The notes under the pieces: model-generated
The model's database searches: none
Told to the model about the DNA's origin: nothing
What the model saw: the letters and a program-made list of their open reading frames with translations, nothing else
In this document: piece after piece, positions 8,531 to 17,515 of the stretch
Layout: every line of letters begins with the position of its first letter
Numbering within the stretch: position 1 is the stretch's first letter
Origin: Candidatus Obscuribacterales bacterium
Lineage (GTDB): Bacteria > Cyanobacteriota > Vampirovibrionia > Obscuribacterales > Obscuribacteraceae
Length of the DNA stretch: 64,000 bases
Direction of reading: 5' to 3'
Assembly (NCBI GenBank): GCA_020634035.1
Contig: JACKCM010000004.1
Coordinates: forward strand, 558,001-622,000
Program-made: the position numbers and the translations under genes

Positions 8531-10228
8531 TCAAACCGCTTCCTCTTTTACTTTCACGCCGGTCCAGACCATGTGTTTATCGAGAGTGGTCATTAGAGCG
8601 TTTATCTCCATCTGGGTTCTCTGGTCATCCCAGCCGCTCACACCCTGGACCAGCCGTGCCACCTTGGCTGCGGCCAACTGACACTGTTCCTGGTTGACGA
8701 GACCGAGTCGAATTCTTCTAAAGAGAATGTCTTCTAGAGAAAGGGCCATTTCATTCTTCACCACAAAGACTACTTCAGCCAGTATGGGAGGATAGTCCGG
8801 CGTGATTCTCTTTCCTAGAAACGGATCTGTTTCGATTAATGCGAGGATTTTGAGGGCGTCGGCGCCATAGCTGCTCGATAGATGGTCGAGGGCTGCCGGA
8901 TCGACGCCCAGAGCTCTTCCTTTCGCTGATATCTCGGCGGACTTGGTCAGAAAGCCGTTTTTGTCTTCCCAGCCACCGAGCATGACCTCATGGGTTCTCG
9001 ACGGGCCCGCTTTGATTCTCTCTTCCCTGGGGAGTTTCTCTAGAATCTTGTCCACCACATGGGTGGCTAGAATTCGGTAGTTGGTCAGCTTCCCACCAAT
9101 CAGTCCGACAACGTTCTCAGGCCCTTCGAACAGATAATGTTCGCGTGATAGGGTCGAGGTGGCTTCGCCGGAGTTATCGGCCATGTCTTTGTCGGCAGGA
9201 CCGACCAGGGGTCTCAAGCCGGCCCAGGCGGCGATGACGTCAGCTCTACTCAGTTTGGAAGAGCCTGCGTATTCGTTTACGACCGAAAGCAGATAGTCGA
9301 CTTCTTCGGGCTCCGGCAGAGAATCTTCAAAAGGACCGGTGTAATTGGTATCGGTCGTCCCTATCATCAGGGCTCTTTGCCAGGGCACCACAAATACATA
9401 GCGATTGTCTTTGGTCGGTAGAAAGAGAGCGGTATTGGTTTCGAAGGCAGCGAGGGGCACCATTATATGAACCCCTTTGGCAGGGACTATGCGACTTTTC
9501 CATTCGGGATTCATCTTCGAAGCCAGTTTGTCCGACCAGACGCCGGTGGCGTTGACACAAGCATGACAGCCGAATTTGATATCGGTTCCGCTGTATCTGT
9601 CCCGGGCGATGACTGCGGTGATTCGCTCGCCATCGTCAGTCCTTACGAAATCCGTCGCCTCCATGTAATTGATGATAGTGGCACCGGCTGCTTCAGCCGA
9701 TTTGATCACTTCGATGACCATGCGAGAATCATCAGAGATACAATCGTGAAAACGCAGTCCGCCTGCTAATCTGCTCGGATTGAGTGAAGGTGCTGCTTCA
9801 AGCACTTCCTGATTAGATAGCTTTTCGTGTCGTCGGACGCTGGTTAGCTGTCCGGCGAGGATGTCATAGAGAGTGAGACCCGCCCGGGCTTTGTAAGAGA
9901 ACCACTTGTTCTCTTCTTTGACGGGCATGACGAAGCTGAAGTCCTTGACCAGATGCGGTGCCAGATGTTCGAGCAGGCTCCTTTCGTGGCAAAGCTCTCT
10001 GGTCAGGCGAAATTGAAACTGTTCGAGGTAACGCAAACCCCCATGAATGAGTTTGGTGGTTTTGCTGGATGTACCCGAAGAGAAATCCTCCATCTCGAGA
10101 AGAAGGACCGACAGACCTCTGGTGGCGGCATCCTGGGCCACTCCAGCCCCGACTATGCCGCCGCCAAGAATAATCAGGTCGAACTTTTTATCCCTGGCGA
10201 ATTCCAGAGATTCGGCTCTTGATTTCAT
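8531..10228 (-). CDS. glpD: Aerobic glycerol-3-phosphate dehydrogenase (FAD)
   Basis: 565 residues. Oxidises sn-glycerol-3-phosphate to dihydroxyacetone phosphate and passes electrons to quinone at the membrane. Seen: FAD dinucleotide motif ILGGGIVGAGVAQDAA at the N-terminus, the family signature TSSKTTKLIHGGLRYL, IGTTDTNYTGP, WAGLRPLV, GGKLTNYR, and a C-terminal helical DAO_C domain (about 430-550). It heads a compact minus-strand cluster (glpD, hydroxyacid dehydrogenase, GT87-like, SGNH hydrolase). No glpK or glpF is in the window. Confidence 0.93.
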   Translation of the reverse strand: MKSRAESLEFARDKKFDLIILGGGIVGAGVAQDAATRGLSVLLLEMEDFSSGTSSKTTKLIHGGLRYLEQFQFRLTRELCHERSLLEHLAPHLVKDFSFVMPVKEENKWFSYKARAGLTLYDILAGQLTSVRRHEKLSNQEVLEAAPSLNPSRLAGGLRFHDCISDDSRMVIEVIKSAEAAGATIINYMEATDFVRTDDGERITAVIARDRYSGTDIKFGCHACVNATGVWSDKLASKMNPEWKSRIVPAKGVHIMVPLAAFETNTALFLPTKDNRYVFVVPWQRALMIGTTDTNYTGPFEDSLPEPEEVDYLLSVVNEYAGSSKLSRADVIAAWAGLRPLVGPADKDMADNSGEATSTLSREHYLFEGPENVVGLIGGKLTNYRILATHVVDKILEKLPREERIKAGPSRTHEVMLGGWEDKNGFLTKSAEISAKGRALGVDPAALDHLSSSYGADALKILALIETDPFLGKRITPDYPPILAEVVFVVKNEMALSLEDILFRRIRLGLVNQEQCQLAAAKVARLVQGVSGWDDQRTQMEINALMTTLDKHMVWTGVKVKEEAV

Positions 10229-10354
10229 CGGTTCCCCTGTCTAATCGACTTTGCTACAAAGAAGGTTAGCAAATTTATCCTTGCTATGTAGTATGCCGGA
10301 TGAATAAGACAGGTTTTATTTTGTATAGATCTACCCGGGATGCCTCGGCTCAGT

Positions 10355-10840
10355 TCAGTTGAGACCGGTGCGCAGAAGACCGAGAGCCAGGCCCATGGCG
10401 GCCCCCACTCCTGCGCCTCTGCCCATGTTCTTGACCTTACCCCGCCGAGTACCAGAGAGGGCAAGACCTGCACCGGATATAGTGCCTACGGTCGTGTCTC
10501 GTAAGATCGGGTGCTTTCGCATAATCTCGCTAGAGCCTACCAGGCTTGCTGATGCACCGGTTCCTGCACCAATAGCCGCACCTCTCACTACGCCTTTTCC
10601 TGATATCAGTCCAGTCAGTGCTCCGGCTGCAGTGCCTACACCGGAACCGATGGTGGCGGTTTTTACCTTGGGGTGGGCGGCGAAAAATTTCTGGGTTCCG
10701 CTCAATCCGTTGCGATTGATACCACCGTTCAACTGGGCTTGTCCTGGAAGTATGGAGAGACTGGAGAAACAGGTAAGTGCCATTGCAAACGCAAGACCTC
10801 TAGCCAGATTCTTATGATTGGTATGAAGTGGATTTAACAT
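10355..10840 (-). CDS. Small exported glycine-zipper protein
   Basis: 161 residues. A signal peptide (LARGLAFAMALTCFSSLSILPGQA) is followed by Gly/Ala-rich hydrophobic stretches with small-residue spacing (GSGVGTAAGALTGLISG, GAAIGAGTGASASLVG, GRGAGVGAAMGLALGLL), as in glycine-zipper proteins that insert helices in outer or inner membranes. No enzymatic motif is seen. The larger protein at 22452-23774 has the same kind of Gly/Ala-rich segment, suggesting a local taste for these modules. It is divergent from the CHAT/TPR gene. Confidence 0.7.
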   Translation of the reverse strand: MLNPLHTNHKNLARGLAFAMALTCFSSLSILPGQAQLNGGINRNGLSGTQKFFAAHPKVKTATIGSGVGTAAGALTGLISGKGVVRGAAIGAGTGASASLVGSSEIMRKHPILRDTTVGTISGAGLALSGTRRGKVKNMGRGAGVGAAMGLALGLLRTGLN

Positions 10841-11184
10841 GATTACTCATTTCTAGGCCTTTGTGGCTGTTTTGAAACCGCTGCTCCAATTTTTTAGAGT
10901 CGCAGTCGGGTTAATGGTGTTTGCTGTATCCGTTTGGTATGTCCAACGGATGTCCGAGGTATGTCTGTCGACGGTGCCGGTTGTTCGTTGTTTCCACTGT
11001 CCGAAAAATAGTGGCAACCTTATTTTTTGCCCATCTCGGTTTACATCTGAGGAAAAAAAATCCTGTTTGTCTTATTCTTAGAAACTGTTTTTCAAGCTCG
11101 ATGCCCTGGTTTCCATATATCGGGTCGGCTTGATCGAACAATTCCTCAATCGGTACTTCGAAAGTACAAGGGCAAAATCAGGTT
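10841..11184. other. Divergent intergenic region ahead of the CHAT/TPR gene
   Basis: 344 bp between two divergent genes for exported proteins. It should hold both promoters, but no convincing -35/-10 pair was found. It contains a bulged inverted repeat at 10928-10951 and a short perfect one (GTACTT-CGA-AAGTAC, 11153-11167) that ends 17 bp before the plus-strand start. Short open frames here show no coding character. Confidence 0.45.
10928..10951. promoter_or_regulatory. Inverted repeat (9-bp arms, one bulge)
   Basis: ATCCGTT-T-GG pairs with CCAACGGAT across a 5-nt loop (TATGT); one T is bulged. There is no T-run, so a terminator is unlikely. Its place in a divergent intergenic region suits an operator or an RNA leader hairpin. 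Function is inferred only from position. Confidence 0.35.
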
Positions 11185-14151
11185 ATGAACAACTCAATGA
11201 TGAGAGTCGCCGTAGCATTAGCCACCTTATCGCTGACTTTGAACAGCACCGGTCTCTGTGCCTGGGCTCAAGATACGCCCCCGGACTCAATGACCACACC
11301 GAATACCAAGATCGATCAGAAGTCGACCATGGAAGCGATAAGAAAGACTCTCGGAGATGTGCAGCCCAAGCTTCAGGAAGTCAGACCGGATGTTATCCAG
11401 GAACTTCAAAAATACGCCGAGTCGGATAAAACACCCACTAATATGAGGATTGCGGATAAGCTCGACAAGCAGGCTGAAGCGTTTTTTCAGCAGGGTCGCT
11501 ATAACGATGCGCTCAGAGACTGGCAGCGAGCCTATGGTAAATCCATCGAGATGAAATACAGCGAAGGCCAGGGTCGGGCACTGAGCGGTATGTGCAAAGT
11601 CTATGTCACCCAGGGTAAATGGGTTAAAGCCAGGCACCTTGGAGAAAACGCGATCGAGGTGCTCTCGGCGGTGAACGACCGGGTCTCCCTCGGTAAAGCG
11701 CGGGTAGCTTTAGCCCAGGCTTATTTCGGTCTCGATAATCCGGTCTGGGCCACAAAGCAGCTGGACGAAGCGCTCAAGATTCTCATGAACCATGCAGATC
11801 AAGAGCCTCTGGAAGCTGCGAACATGCTTCAGCTTGCCGGAAGCATCCTGGTGCAATACAAACGTCCTCTAGAAGCAGTGCGCTTCTTCCAGCAGTCCTG
11901 TAAGTATCTGGAACAGGGCGGCAACAATGTCGCTGCACTTCTCTTAAGGACCAAGCTGGTCAATATGATGACGGAGCTGGGCTGGTATGTCGCCGCCGCT
12001 GAAGAGGCCGAGAAAAGCGTAAAACTGGCTGAACGCCTCGATGATCCCCATGCCACTATCACGGCGCTCTGCTCCATCGGTAATGCGCAGTTCGTTTTAG
12101 GTGAGTATCTACCTGCTAAGGAGAACTATCAAAAGGCTTTCGACATCGCCAAGGAAATTCCTGCCGACAAACAGATGTCCAAAGACGGTAGAGCCTATCT
12201 GATGCTGGGCTTCGCTTTCTCTCTATCAGGCGTAGGCGAATATGATAGATCCAAGAAAATGTTCGAAGGTTTGCTTCCTTATTTCGAAAAGCAGGGTAAA
12301 TATTTCGAGCAAGCCCAGATCACCAATGCTATTGGTGTAATCGAATGTGCCCAGGGCAATCCTTATAAGGCGATTCCTTTATTCTCTAAAGCGATTGATA
12401 TCGAGGCGGTGATTACTCCCCAGCGCCCCAGATTGCACATGTATCTGTTGAGAAATCTCGCCGCTGCCGAGTTCAAGGTCGGTAAGTATCGTGAGGCCTA
12501 CAGTCACCTTAAAAACGTAGCCCACGACTTCTCCAAGCCGGGCATGGGCGATGGTTATGGTCTGCCTAAAACCAGGGCTTATGCGTCTCTTGCCGAAGTA
12601 GCTCTCAAGATGCAAGACCAGGCTCTGGCTAAGACTTTTATAGATGCCGCTCTTAAGCTGGGTGATCGATATAAGGACGATGCTTCTCTCTGGAGAGCGT
12701 ACACCCTGGATGCACAGATGTTGCTTTCTCAGAAGAAAAACGATGAAGCAAAGGTAAGTCTCAACCATGCGCTCTCTCACTTTCGCTCACCCCAGGCCGG
12801 TTTCTTCCCTTCACCGGAGAACATCACCTTCCCCAGTTCGCGTCGAGAATTCGGTATGCAGTTGATTGCTCTTGTTGCTTCCCAGGGCATGACCGAGCAA
12901 GCACTTCTGGTTGCCGAACAGCTTAAAGAAGAAGCGGTGATAAACAACTGGACTGTGAAAAAAGGCGCCAGTCTGAAACCGGAAGATCGTGATGTTTACC
13001 TGGATTTGATGAAGAAGCGTGCTCATCTGCATGCGGCTGAACAGTCGTCATCCCCCAAAGATCTGACAAAAGAGTGGACTACCTGGTTGCAGCGGTTCGG
13101 TAAGCTCGCCCAGGAGAACCGTAACCTGGCTCGCTTGATAGCGCCCTATCCCACCGATATTCCCGAGGTGATCAAGACTGTCAGAGAAAGAAAGATGACC
13201 GTGGTCGAATATCTGGTAGGCGAGAAATCCAGCATCGCTTTTACCGTGGATCCGGCCGGTCGTATTTCGGCCACGGTTCTGCCGGTCAATGAAAGTACGC
13301 TCAAAGAGCAGATCAATTCGATGCTTGCTGCAACTAAAAGCGGCGACGCCAAGTCTTATCTGCCGGCTCTGAAAGCTCTGAATAAAGAGCTTATGCCTCA
13401 GTCCGTGCGTAAGTATCTGCCGATCAGTGCCGATGATCAAATCGTAGTGATACCGGATGGAGTGCTCTACAATTTGCCCTTCGCCGCCCTCGTGGATGAG
13501 AACGATAAATACTTTGTCGAGGAGCATTTGATTACTCTGGCGCCCTCCATGCGTTCTCTGCTTGATACCAAATCCGGTATGCCAGGCACTCTCTCGGTAC
13601 TAGTTGCCGCAGGAGAGACACCCGGAGAGCAGAACGAGACCAGTCAGATATCCAGAGTTGTTCATCCTGATCCGATATCGACCCTTGGTGAAAAAGATCT
13701 GGAATCTCTAGAAAAGGCTTTCCAAGGAAAGACCGTTCTTCACTTCGCCACCGCCATTCCGCTGACAGACTCGGATCCGACTGCGGTTCCGATTCCCTTC
13801 ACTGCTGAAAACAGCACCACTAAAGCCACTGCCGGCAGCCTCTTCGGAATCAAGATTCCTTCCGATCTGGTCGTTCTGAGTGGAACAACGGTATCCGGAG
13901 ATCAGCAAGAAGGAACTGCTGTGCTCATGGTGAGCCGAGGTCTGGCTTATGCCGGTGCACGAAATGTGATGATGACTCTCTGGGAGACAGAACCTTCTCA
14001 GCGAATCTCGGAACTTGTGAACTTCTATAAAAATAAAAAACAGGGGCTTAATGCCGCCAGATCGTTGAGACAGGCTCAGCTCCTCTCGATGTCAAGGGAT
14101 CGCAGTCCTCTGGCCTGGGCGTCCTTCCAGCTTCTTGGCGTGGGTATGTAG
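11185..14151 (+). CDS. Exported TPR protein with a degenerate CHAT domain
   Basis: 988 residues. A signal peptide (VAVALATLSLTLNSTGLCAWAQ) is followed by TPR repeats from about 90 to 540 (for example AEAFFQQGRYNDALRDWQRA) and a C-terminal CHAT (caspase-like) domain from about 660. The fold markers are present (VVIPDGVLYNLPFAALVD, GLAYAGARNVMMTLWE, and SPLAWASFQLLGVGM at the end). The catalytic positions are not: the usual HxATHG reads H853-FATAI, and LSACETG reads LSGTTVSG (Thr901 at the Cys place). The protein therefore probably acts as a binding scaffold, not a protease. Partner and location (periplasm or surface) are unknown. Confidence 0.85.
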   Translation: MNNSMMRVAVALATLSLTLNSTGLCAWAQDTPPDSMTTPNTKIDQKSTMEAIRKTLGDVQPKLQEVRPDVIQELQKYAESDKTPTNMRIADKLDKQAEAFFQQGRYNDALRDWQRAYGKSIEMKYSEGQGRALSGMCKVYVTQGKWVKARHLGENAIEVLSAVNDRVSLGKARVALAQAYFGLDNPVWATKQLDEALKILMNHADQEPLEAANMLQLAGSILVQYKRPLEAVRFFQQSCKYLEQGGNNVAALLLRTKLVNMMTELGWYVAAAEEAEKSVKLAERLDDPHATITALCSIGNAQFVLGEYLPAKENYQKAFDIAKEIPADKQMSKDGRAYLMLGFAFSLSGVGEYDRSKKMFEGLLPYFEKQGKYFEQAQITNAIGVIECAQGNPYKAIPLFSKAIDIEAVITPQRPRLHMYLLRNLAAAEFKVGKYREAYSHLKNVAHDFSKPGMGDGYGLPKTRAYASLAEVALKMQDQALAKTFIDAALKLGDRYKDDASLWRAYTLDAQMLLSQKKNDEAKVSLNHALSHFRSPQAGFFPSPENITFPSSRREFGMQLIALVASQGMTEQALLVAEQLKEEAVINNWTVKKGASLKPEDRDVYLDLMKKRAHLHAAEQSSSPKDLTKEWTTWLQRFGKLAQENRNLARLIAPYPTDIPEVIKTVRERKMTVVEYLVGEKSSIAFTVDPAGRISATVLPVNESTLKEQINSMLAATKSGDAKSYLPALKALNKELMPQSVRKYLPISADDQIVVIPDGVLYNLPFAALVDENDKYFVEEHLITLAPSMRSLLDTKSGMPGTLSVLVAAGETPGEQNETSQISRVVHPDPISTLGEKDLESLEKAFQGKTVLHFATAIPLTDSDPTAVPIPFTAENSTTKATAGSLFGIKIPSDLVVLSGTTVSGDQQEGTAVLMVSRGLAYAGARNVMMTLWETEPSQRISELVNFYKNKKQGLNAARSLRQAQLLSMSRDRSPLAWASFQLLGVGM

Positions 14152-14301
14152 AGCGCCATTCTCTGGCGGAGTCACTTGTCGTCAAGAGTATATATCGCGC
14201 TTGACTACTGGTGGATTTTATCTTGCATATTGACATTATGGGTTAAAATTTGGACGACGCAGTCAAACTTGAAGCACCGGTCAAATAGAAGTGGTAAGTC
14301 G

Positions 14302-15894
14302 ATGTTCATAAGAAGAAACGATTCCAGAAATTCGAAAAAGGATATCAGGGCGGCATTGCGCCTTTTCCTTGCCTTGCAGGTGCTCCTGACCTTCTCTGTG
14401 ACCCCGGTCCTCGCTCTTGAAGGATCTGCTGCAGAGTCGCCTGAGGTGAGCCAGAGCTCACTAGAGACGGCGGCATCCTGGTCTGAATCCGATTCTGAAT
14501 CAGAATCGAAACCAGAGCCGACTGAGACCGTTAGCGAAGCTTCCTCCGCCGTTGAAACCGAGACAGCGTCGCCTGCGACAGCAGAAGCCAGTCCGGAAGC
14601 TACTTCGGAAACAGAAGCAGAAACCGAAGTGGAAGCCGTATCCACAAGCGATGCCACCACCGAGTCCGAGCCGACTGTAGAATCCGGTGCCCAGCCGGTG
14701 ACGGAAGCGTCCAGTAATTCCGAAACTGCTACAGATAAAACCACTGCGGAAGCGGATAAAACTGAATCTACTGAAGCAGTGGAAACAGTGGAAAAAGTTG
14801 AAACGGTCGAAACTAATTCTGCCGACAAACAAAAGGTCTCCAGCACAGAATTGACCGAGTCTCAAGAGACTCCGGCAAAAGTCGATTCTTCCGAAGATAA
14901 GCTTGCCGACGAGGCTCTCGTTGAAGAAGAAGAGGATGACCTGGCTTTCTTGCAAGAAGGCTATATCGAGAAGGACGAAGATGCCGAAGTCATCTATATA
15001 GATAACGACGAACAAGAAATTGTCGAAGAGACAATCGCCTACGAAGATCTTCCCACCGATGACGCTCAGACCAGAATCAAGGCCGGCGCTCAATTCCCTG
15101 TGGTGATGGTCTCCAACATCTCCAGCAAGACTGCTAAAAAAGGAGATGTGATGCAGGCTCGGCTCAAATACGATCTCAAAATCGGTCCCAAGCTGATAGC
15201 CAAGAAAGGCAGCATGGTCACCGGTCATATTGACTATGCGCTTCCTGCCAGAACGGTTTTGCATTCCATGGTCAGCCCCACTCGCTGGTATCGCAACTCC
15301 GGCTGTCTGGGCATTATGTTCGATGAGATCATCAACGAAAAGAACGAGCACATTGCCCTCGATGCAAAACCGGCTCGTAAAGACCGTATCGTTAAAAACA
15401 AAGCCGAAGGTCGTCTGCTTGGTGTCAACCATGACGGGCAGATAACCGGTCCCTGGGGTCAGCAGCTCAAATACAAGGCTATCAGAGTCGGTCTCAACGC
15501 CGCCCTTGCCCCGGCTGGAGTATTCAGTTTCGGCGCCATGCCTGTGGCGCTCGGTGTGATGGGAGCGGTCAATCCCTCTTTCGCTTTCATGAAACCGGTG
15601 GGCACCAATGTCCCCCATCGTAGAATCAAAGGTTTCTGCTGGGGCTTCCTCAGCGGTATCCCTGGCTCCTGGATCATCGAAGACACCGTGACCAAAGGGC
15701 AAGAAGCTCTGGTACGTCCCGGTGACGAATTCCTGGTCGAACTGCATCAGGAGTTCACCGGTAAGGTGCTCACCGAAGCTCAACTCATGCCCGGTGCTTC
15801 CGGCAAGGTCAGTGGAGATGTCGACGACCAGCGTTTCGAGAAGACTGAGAAGAGAGGACTCTTCCGCTTCAAGAAAGGCAAATCCGGTAAATAA
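14302..15894 (+). CDS. Exported protein with long acidic Ser/Thr/Glu region and a barrel-like C-terminal domain
   Basis: About 530 residues. The ATG at 14302 gives a proper signal peptide (RLFLALQVLLTFSVTPVLALEG); an earlier frame start at 14176 does not. Residues about 30-240 are almost only Ser, Thr, Glu, Ala, Val and Asp, probably disordered. The C-terminal half has GDVMQARLKYDLKIG-(x)-LIAKKGSMVTGHI, a Gly/Ala-rich hydrophobic insert (AALAPAGVFSFGAM) and a last strand (RPGDEFLVELHQEF). The same order occurs in the protein at 22452-23774. It lies 17 bp upstream of the PII-like gene, so it may be in the efflux operon. No known family was recognised with confidence. Confidence 0.75.
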   Translation: MFIRRNDSRNSKKDIRAALRLFLALQVLLTFSVTPVLALEGSAAESPEVSQSSLETAASWSESDSESESKPEPTETVSEASSAVETETASPATAEASPEATSETEAETEVEAVSTSDATTESEPTVESGAQPVTEASSNSETATDKTTAEADKTESTEAVETVEKVETVETNSADKQKVSSTELTESQETPAKVDSSEDKLADEALVEEEEDDLAFLQEGYIEKDEDAEVIYIDNDEQEIVEETIAYEDLPTDDAQTRIKAGAQFPVVMVSNISSKTAKKGDVMQARLKYDLKIGPKLIAKKGSMVTGHIDYALPARTVLHSMVSPTRWYRNSGCLGIMFDEIINEKNEHIALDAKPARKDRIVKNKAEGRLLGVNHDGQITGPWGQQLKYKAIRVGLNAALAPAGVFSFGAMPVALGVMGAVNPSFAFMKPVGTNVPHRRIKGFCWGFLSGIPGSWIIEDTVTKGQEALVRPGDEFLVELHQEFTGKVLTEAQLMPGASGKVSGDVDDQRFEKTEKRGLFRFKKGKSGK

Positions 15895-15911
15895 GGCGGC
15901 TGCTCCAGGCT

Positions 15912-16220
15912 ATGAAACTTATCACCGCCCTGGTCAGACCGACAGCATATCAGCGGCTATCAACGGCGTTGCGCAAAGCCAGGGTCTCGGGAATCACCGT
16001 CTCCAGGGTAGAAGGTTATGGCAAGGAGCATCTATCGGCTGATGTCGACCTGTTCGGCCATCTCAATCCGAAGGTAAAAGTGGAAGTGGCTGTGGATGAC
16101 GATCACTGCAGGGATATTGTCGACTTGATCAAAAACTCGATTGAGGAGAATAAGAAAGATTCCGGCGGAACGATTTTTATCCAGCCTCTTGACGCAATCG
16201 AGAAGATTCAGAAGGGCTGA
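15912..16220 (+). CDS. PII-like signal protein with altered T-loop
   Basis: 102 residues with the PII ferredoxin-like fold order: MKLITALVRP at the N-terminus (as in GlnB MKxITAIIKP), ITVSRVEGYGKE, LNPKVKVEVAVDDD, and the C-loop DSGGTIFIQPLDAIEKI. The T-loop after GYGKEH is short and lacks the GRQKG...YRGAEY sequence with its modifiable Tyr51, so uridylylation as in GlnB is not expected. It lies 11 bp upstream of an RND adaptor gene. A PII branch described as PII-NG is known to sit beside heavy-metal RND efflux genes; this gene fits by context and T-loop loss, while the pump here looks HAE1-like. Role in sensing or gating efflux is inferred. Confidence 0.8.
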   Translation: MKLITALVRPTAYQRLSTALRKARVSGITVSRVEGYGKEHLSADVDLFGHLNPKVKVEVAVDDDHCRDIVDLIKNSIEENKKDSGGTIFIQPLDAIEKIQKG

Positions 16221-16231
16221 GAAATATCATC

Positions 16232-17506
16232 TTGAATAGATTATCCAGAACTTTCGCCTCCTTTGTCCTTTCTCTGGGCGCGATCATCTTTCTTTTCTCT
16301 TGTTCGAACGCGAAGCAAGAAGGAGAGCAAGACAAGACAAATGGAAAAGCCGGCGGACCCCGGGCTTATCCGGTGGTGGCTGAAGCTGTCAGTCTCAGTC
16401 CGGTGGAAGACAGTTCGGTCTATGTCGCTAAAATGGACTCCCGAAAAACCGTCGCCCTTCATTCGCGGGTGGATGGTCATGTGGTGCGCATACTTAAAAA
16501 TCCCGAAGATCTGATTCGCCAGGGTGACCTGCTAATCGAAATCGATCCGGTCAAAGAAAAGCAGAACGTTCAGACAAAATTCGCAGACTTTCAGTCGGCC
16601 GAAGCCGAGTATAATGCCCAGATCCGCAAGCTGAAGGCGCTTGAAGCCCAGCGTTCCGGTGAAGCCGCCAAAGTAGAGTTTGCTGAAAAAGAATACGGTC
16701 GCTATACACGCTTGCTCTCTAAAGGGGCTGTATCCAAACAGTTGCAGGAATCAAAAGAGAGAAGTCTGAAAGTGCAGAGAGCCGATGCCGAATCTCTGGA
16801 AGCCCAGATAGAATCTCAGAAAGCGGCGGTGGAATCGGCGGCGAAGCAAATGGCTCGCAGTAAATCTGCAGTCAAAGCCCAGGAAGAGCAGCTTGCCTAC
16901 CACGAGATTCGCGCTCCATTCAACGGCACTCTGGGTAATGTGCCGGTCAAAGTTGGGGACTATATTACCCCTCAGTCCGAGCTGACCAGCGTCAGCCAGG
17001 CCAGACCGCTGGAAGCTTATATTCAGATTCCAAAGGATGAAGCCGCCAAAATAAAGCATGGTACCACCGTCGAGTTGCTTGATTCTGCTGATACCAAAAT
17101 TGGTGATAGTACGGTGTTCTATGTCTCTCCGGTAGTGGATAAAGATACTCAGTCGGTACTGGTCAAAGCTCTTTTCGAAAACACAGGCAATGAGTTGCGA
17201 CCGGCTCAGAACGTCACCGCCCGGGTTATATGGGGGCGTACCAGGGGCATAGTCATTCCAACCAGGGCATTGGCCATGGTGGGCGGTCAGTCTTTTATCT
17301 ATACCGTCGAGAGAGGCGAAAAAGGAAACAGCATAGCCAGGCAGAAGCCGGTGGAGCTGGGACCTTTGCAGGGTAATAACGGCATTCTTGTGGAGAAAGG
17401 CTTGAAGGCAGGTGAAAACCTGGTGGTCTCGGGCATCCAGAATTTATCCGATGGTGCTCCGGTGGTCGAAAATGAGAATTCCGGAAATCCAGAGCCTGAG
17501 GAGTAG
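16232..17506 (+). CDS. RND efflux periplasmic adaptor lipoprotein (AcrA/MexA type)
   Basis: 424 residues from a TTG start. A lipoprotein signal ends in LFSC with Cys24. The order is typical of membrane-fusion proteins: biotinyl-lipoyl half (VDGHVVRILKNPEDLIRQGDLLIEID), a long coiled-coil hairpin (about 100-220), the second lipoyl half (IRAPFNGTLGNVPVKVGDYI), beta-barrel, and a membrane-proximal end (IPTRALAMVGGQSFIYTV). It bridges the RND pump and an outer-membrane channel in the periplasm. The next gene begins 9 bp downstream. Confidence 0.93.
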   Translation: MNRLSRTFASFVLSLGAIIFLFSCSNAKQEGEQDKTNGKAGGPRAYPVVAEAVSLSPVEDSSVYVAKMDSRKTVALHSRVDGHVVRILKNPEDLIRQGDLLIEIDPVKEKQNVQTKFADFQSAEAEYNAQIRKLKALEAQRSGEAAKVEFAEKEYGRYTRLLSKGAVSKQLQESKERSLKVQRADAESLEAQIESQKAAVESAAKQMARSKSAVKAQEEQLAYHEIRAPFNGTLGNVPVKVGDYITPQSELTSVSQARPLEAYIQIPKDEAAKIKHGTTVELLDSADTKIGDSTVFYVSPVVDKDTQSVLVKALFENTGNELRPAQNVTARVIWGRTRGIVIPTRALAMVGGQSFIYTVERGEKGNSIARQKPVELGPLQGNNGILVEKGLKAGENLVVSGIQNLSDGAPVVENENSGNPEPEE

Positions 17507-17515
17507 AAACTAGCC

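Noticed and set aside
11185..14151. CHAT gene as a caspase-like defence (gasdermin/CRISPR-type) effector
   Set aside because: The catalytic residues are missing, the protein is exported, and no defence genes are nearby.
14154..14168. CGCCA/TGGCG hairpin just after the CHAT gene
   Set aside because: Only five base pairs and no T-run; too weak to call a terminator.
14500..15783. 427-codon minus-strand open frame
   Set aside because: It mirrors the low-complexity acidic region of the plus-strand gene, has no start context and no family motif.
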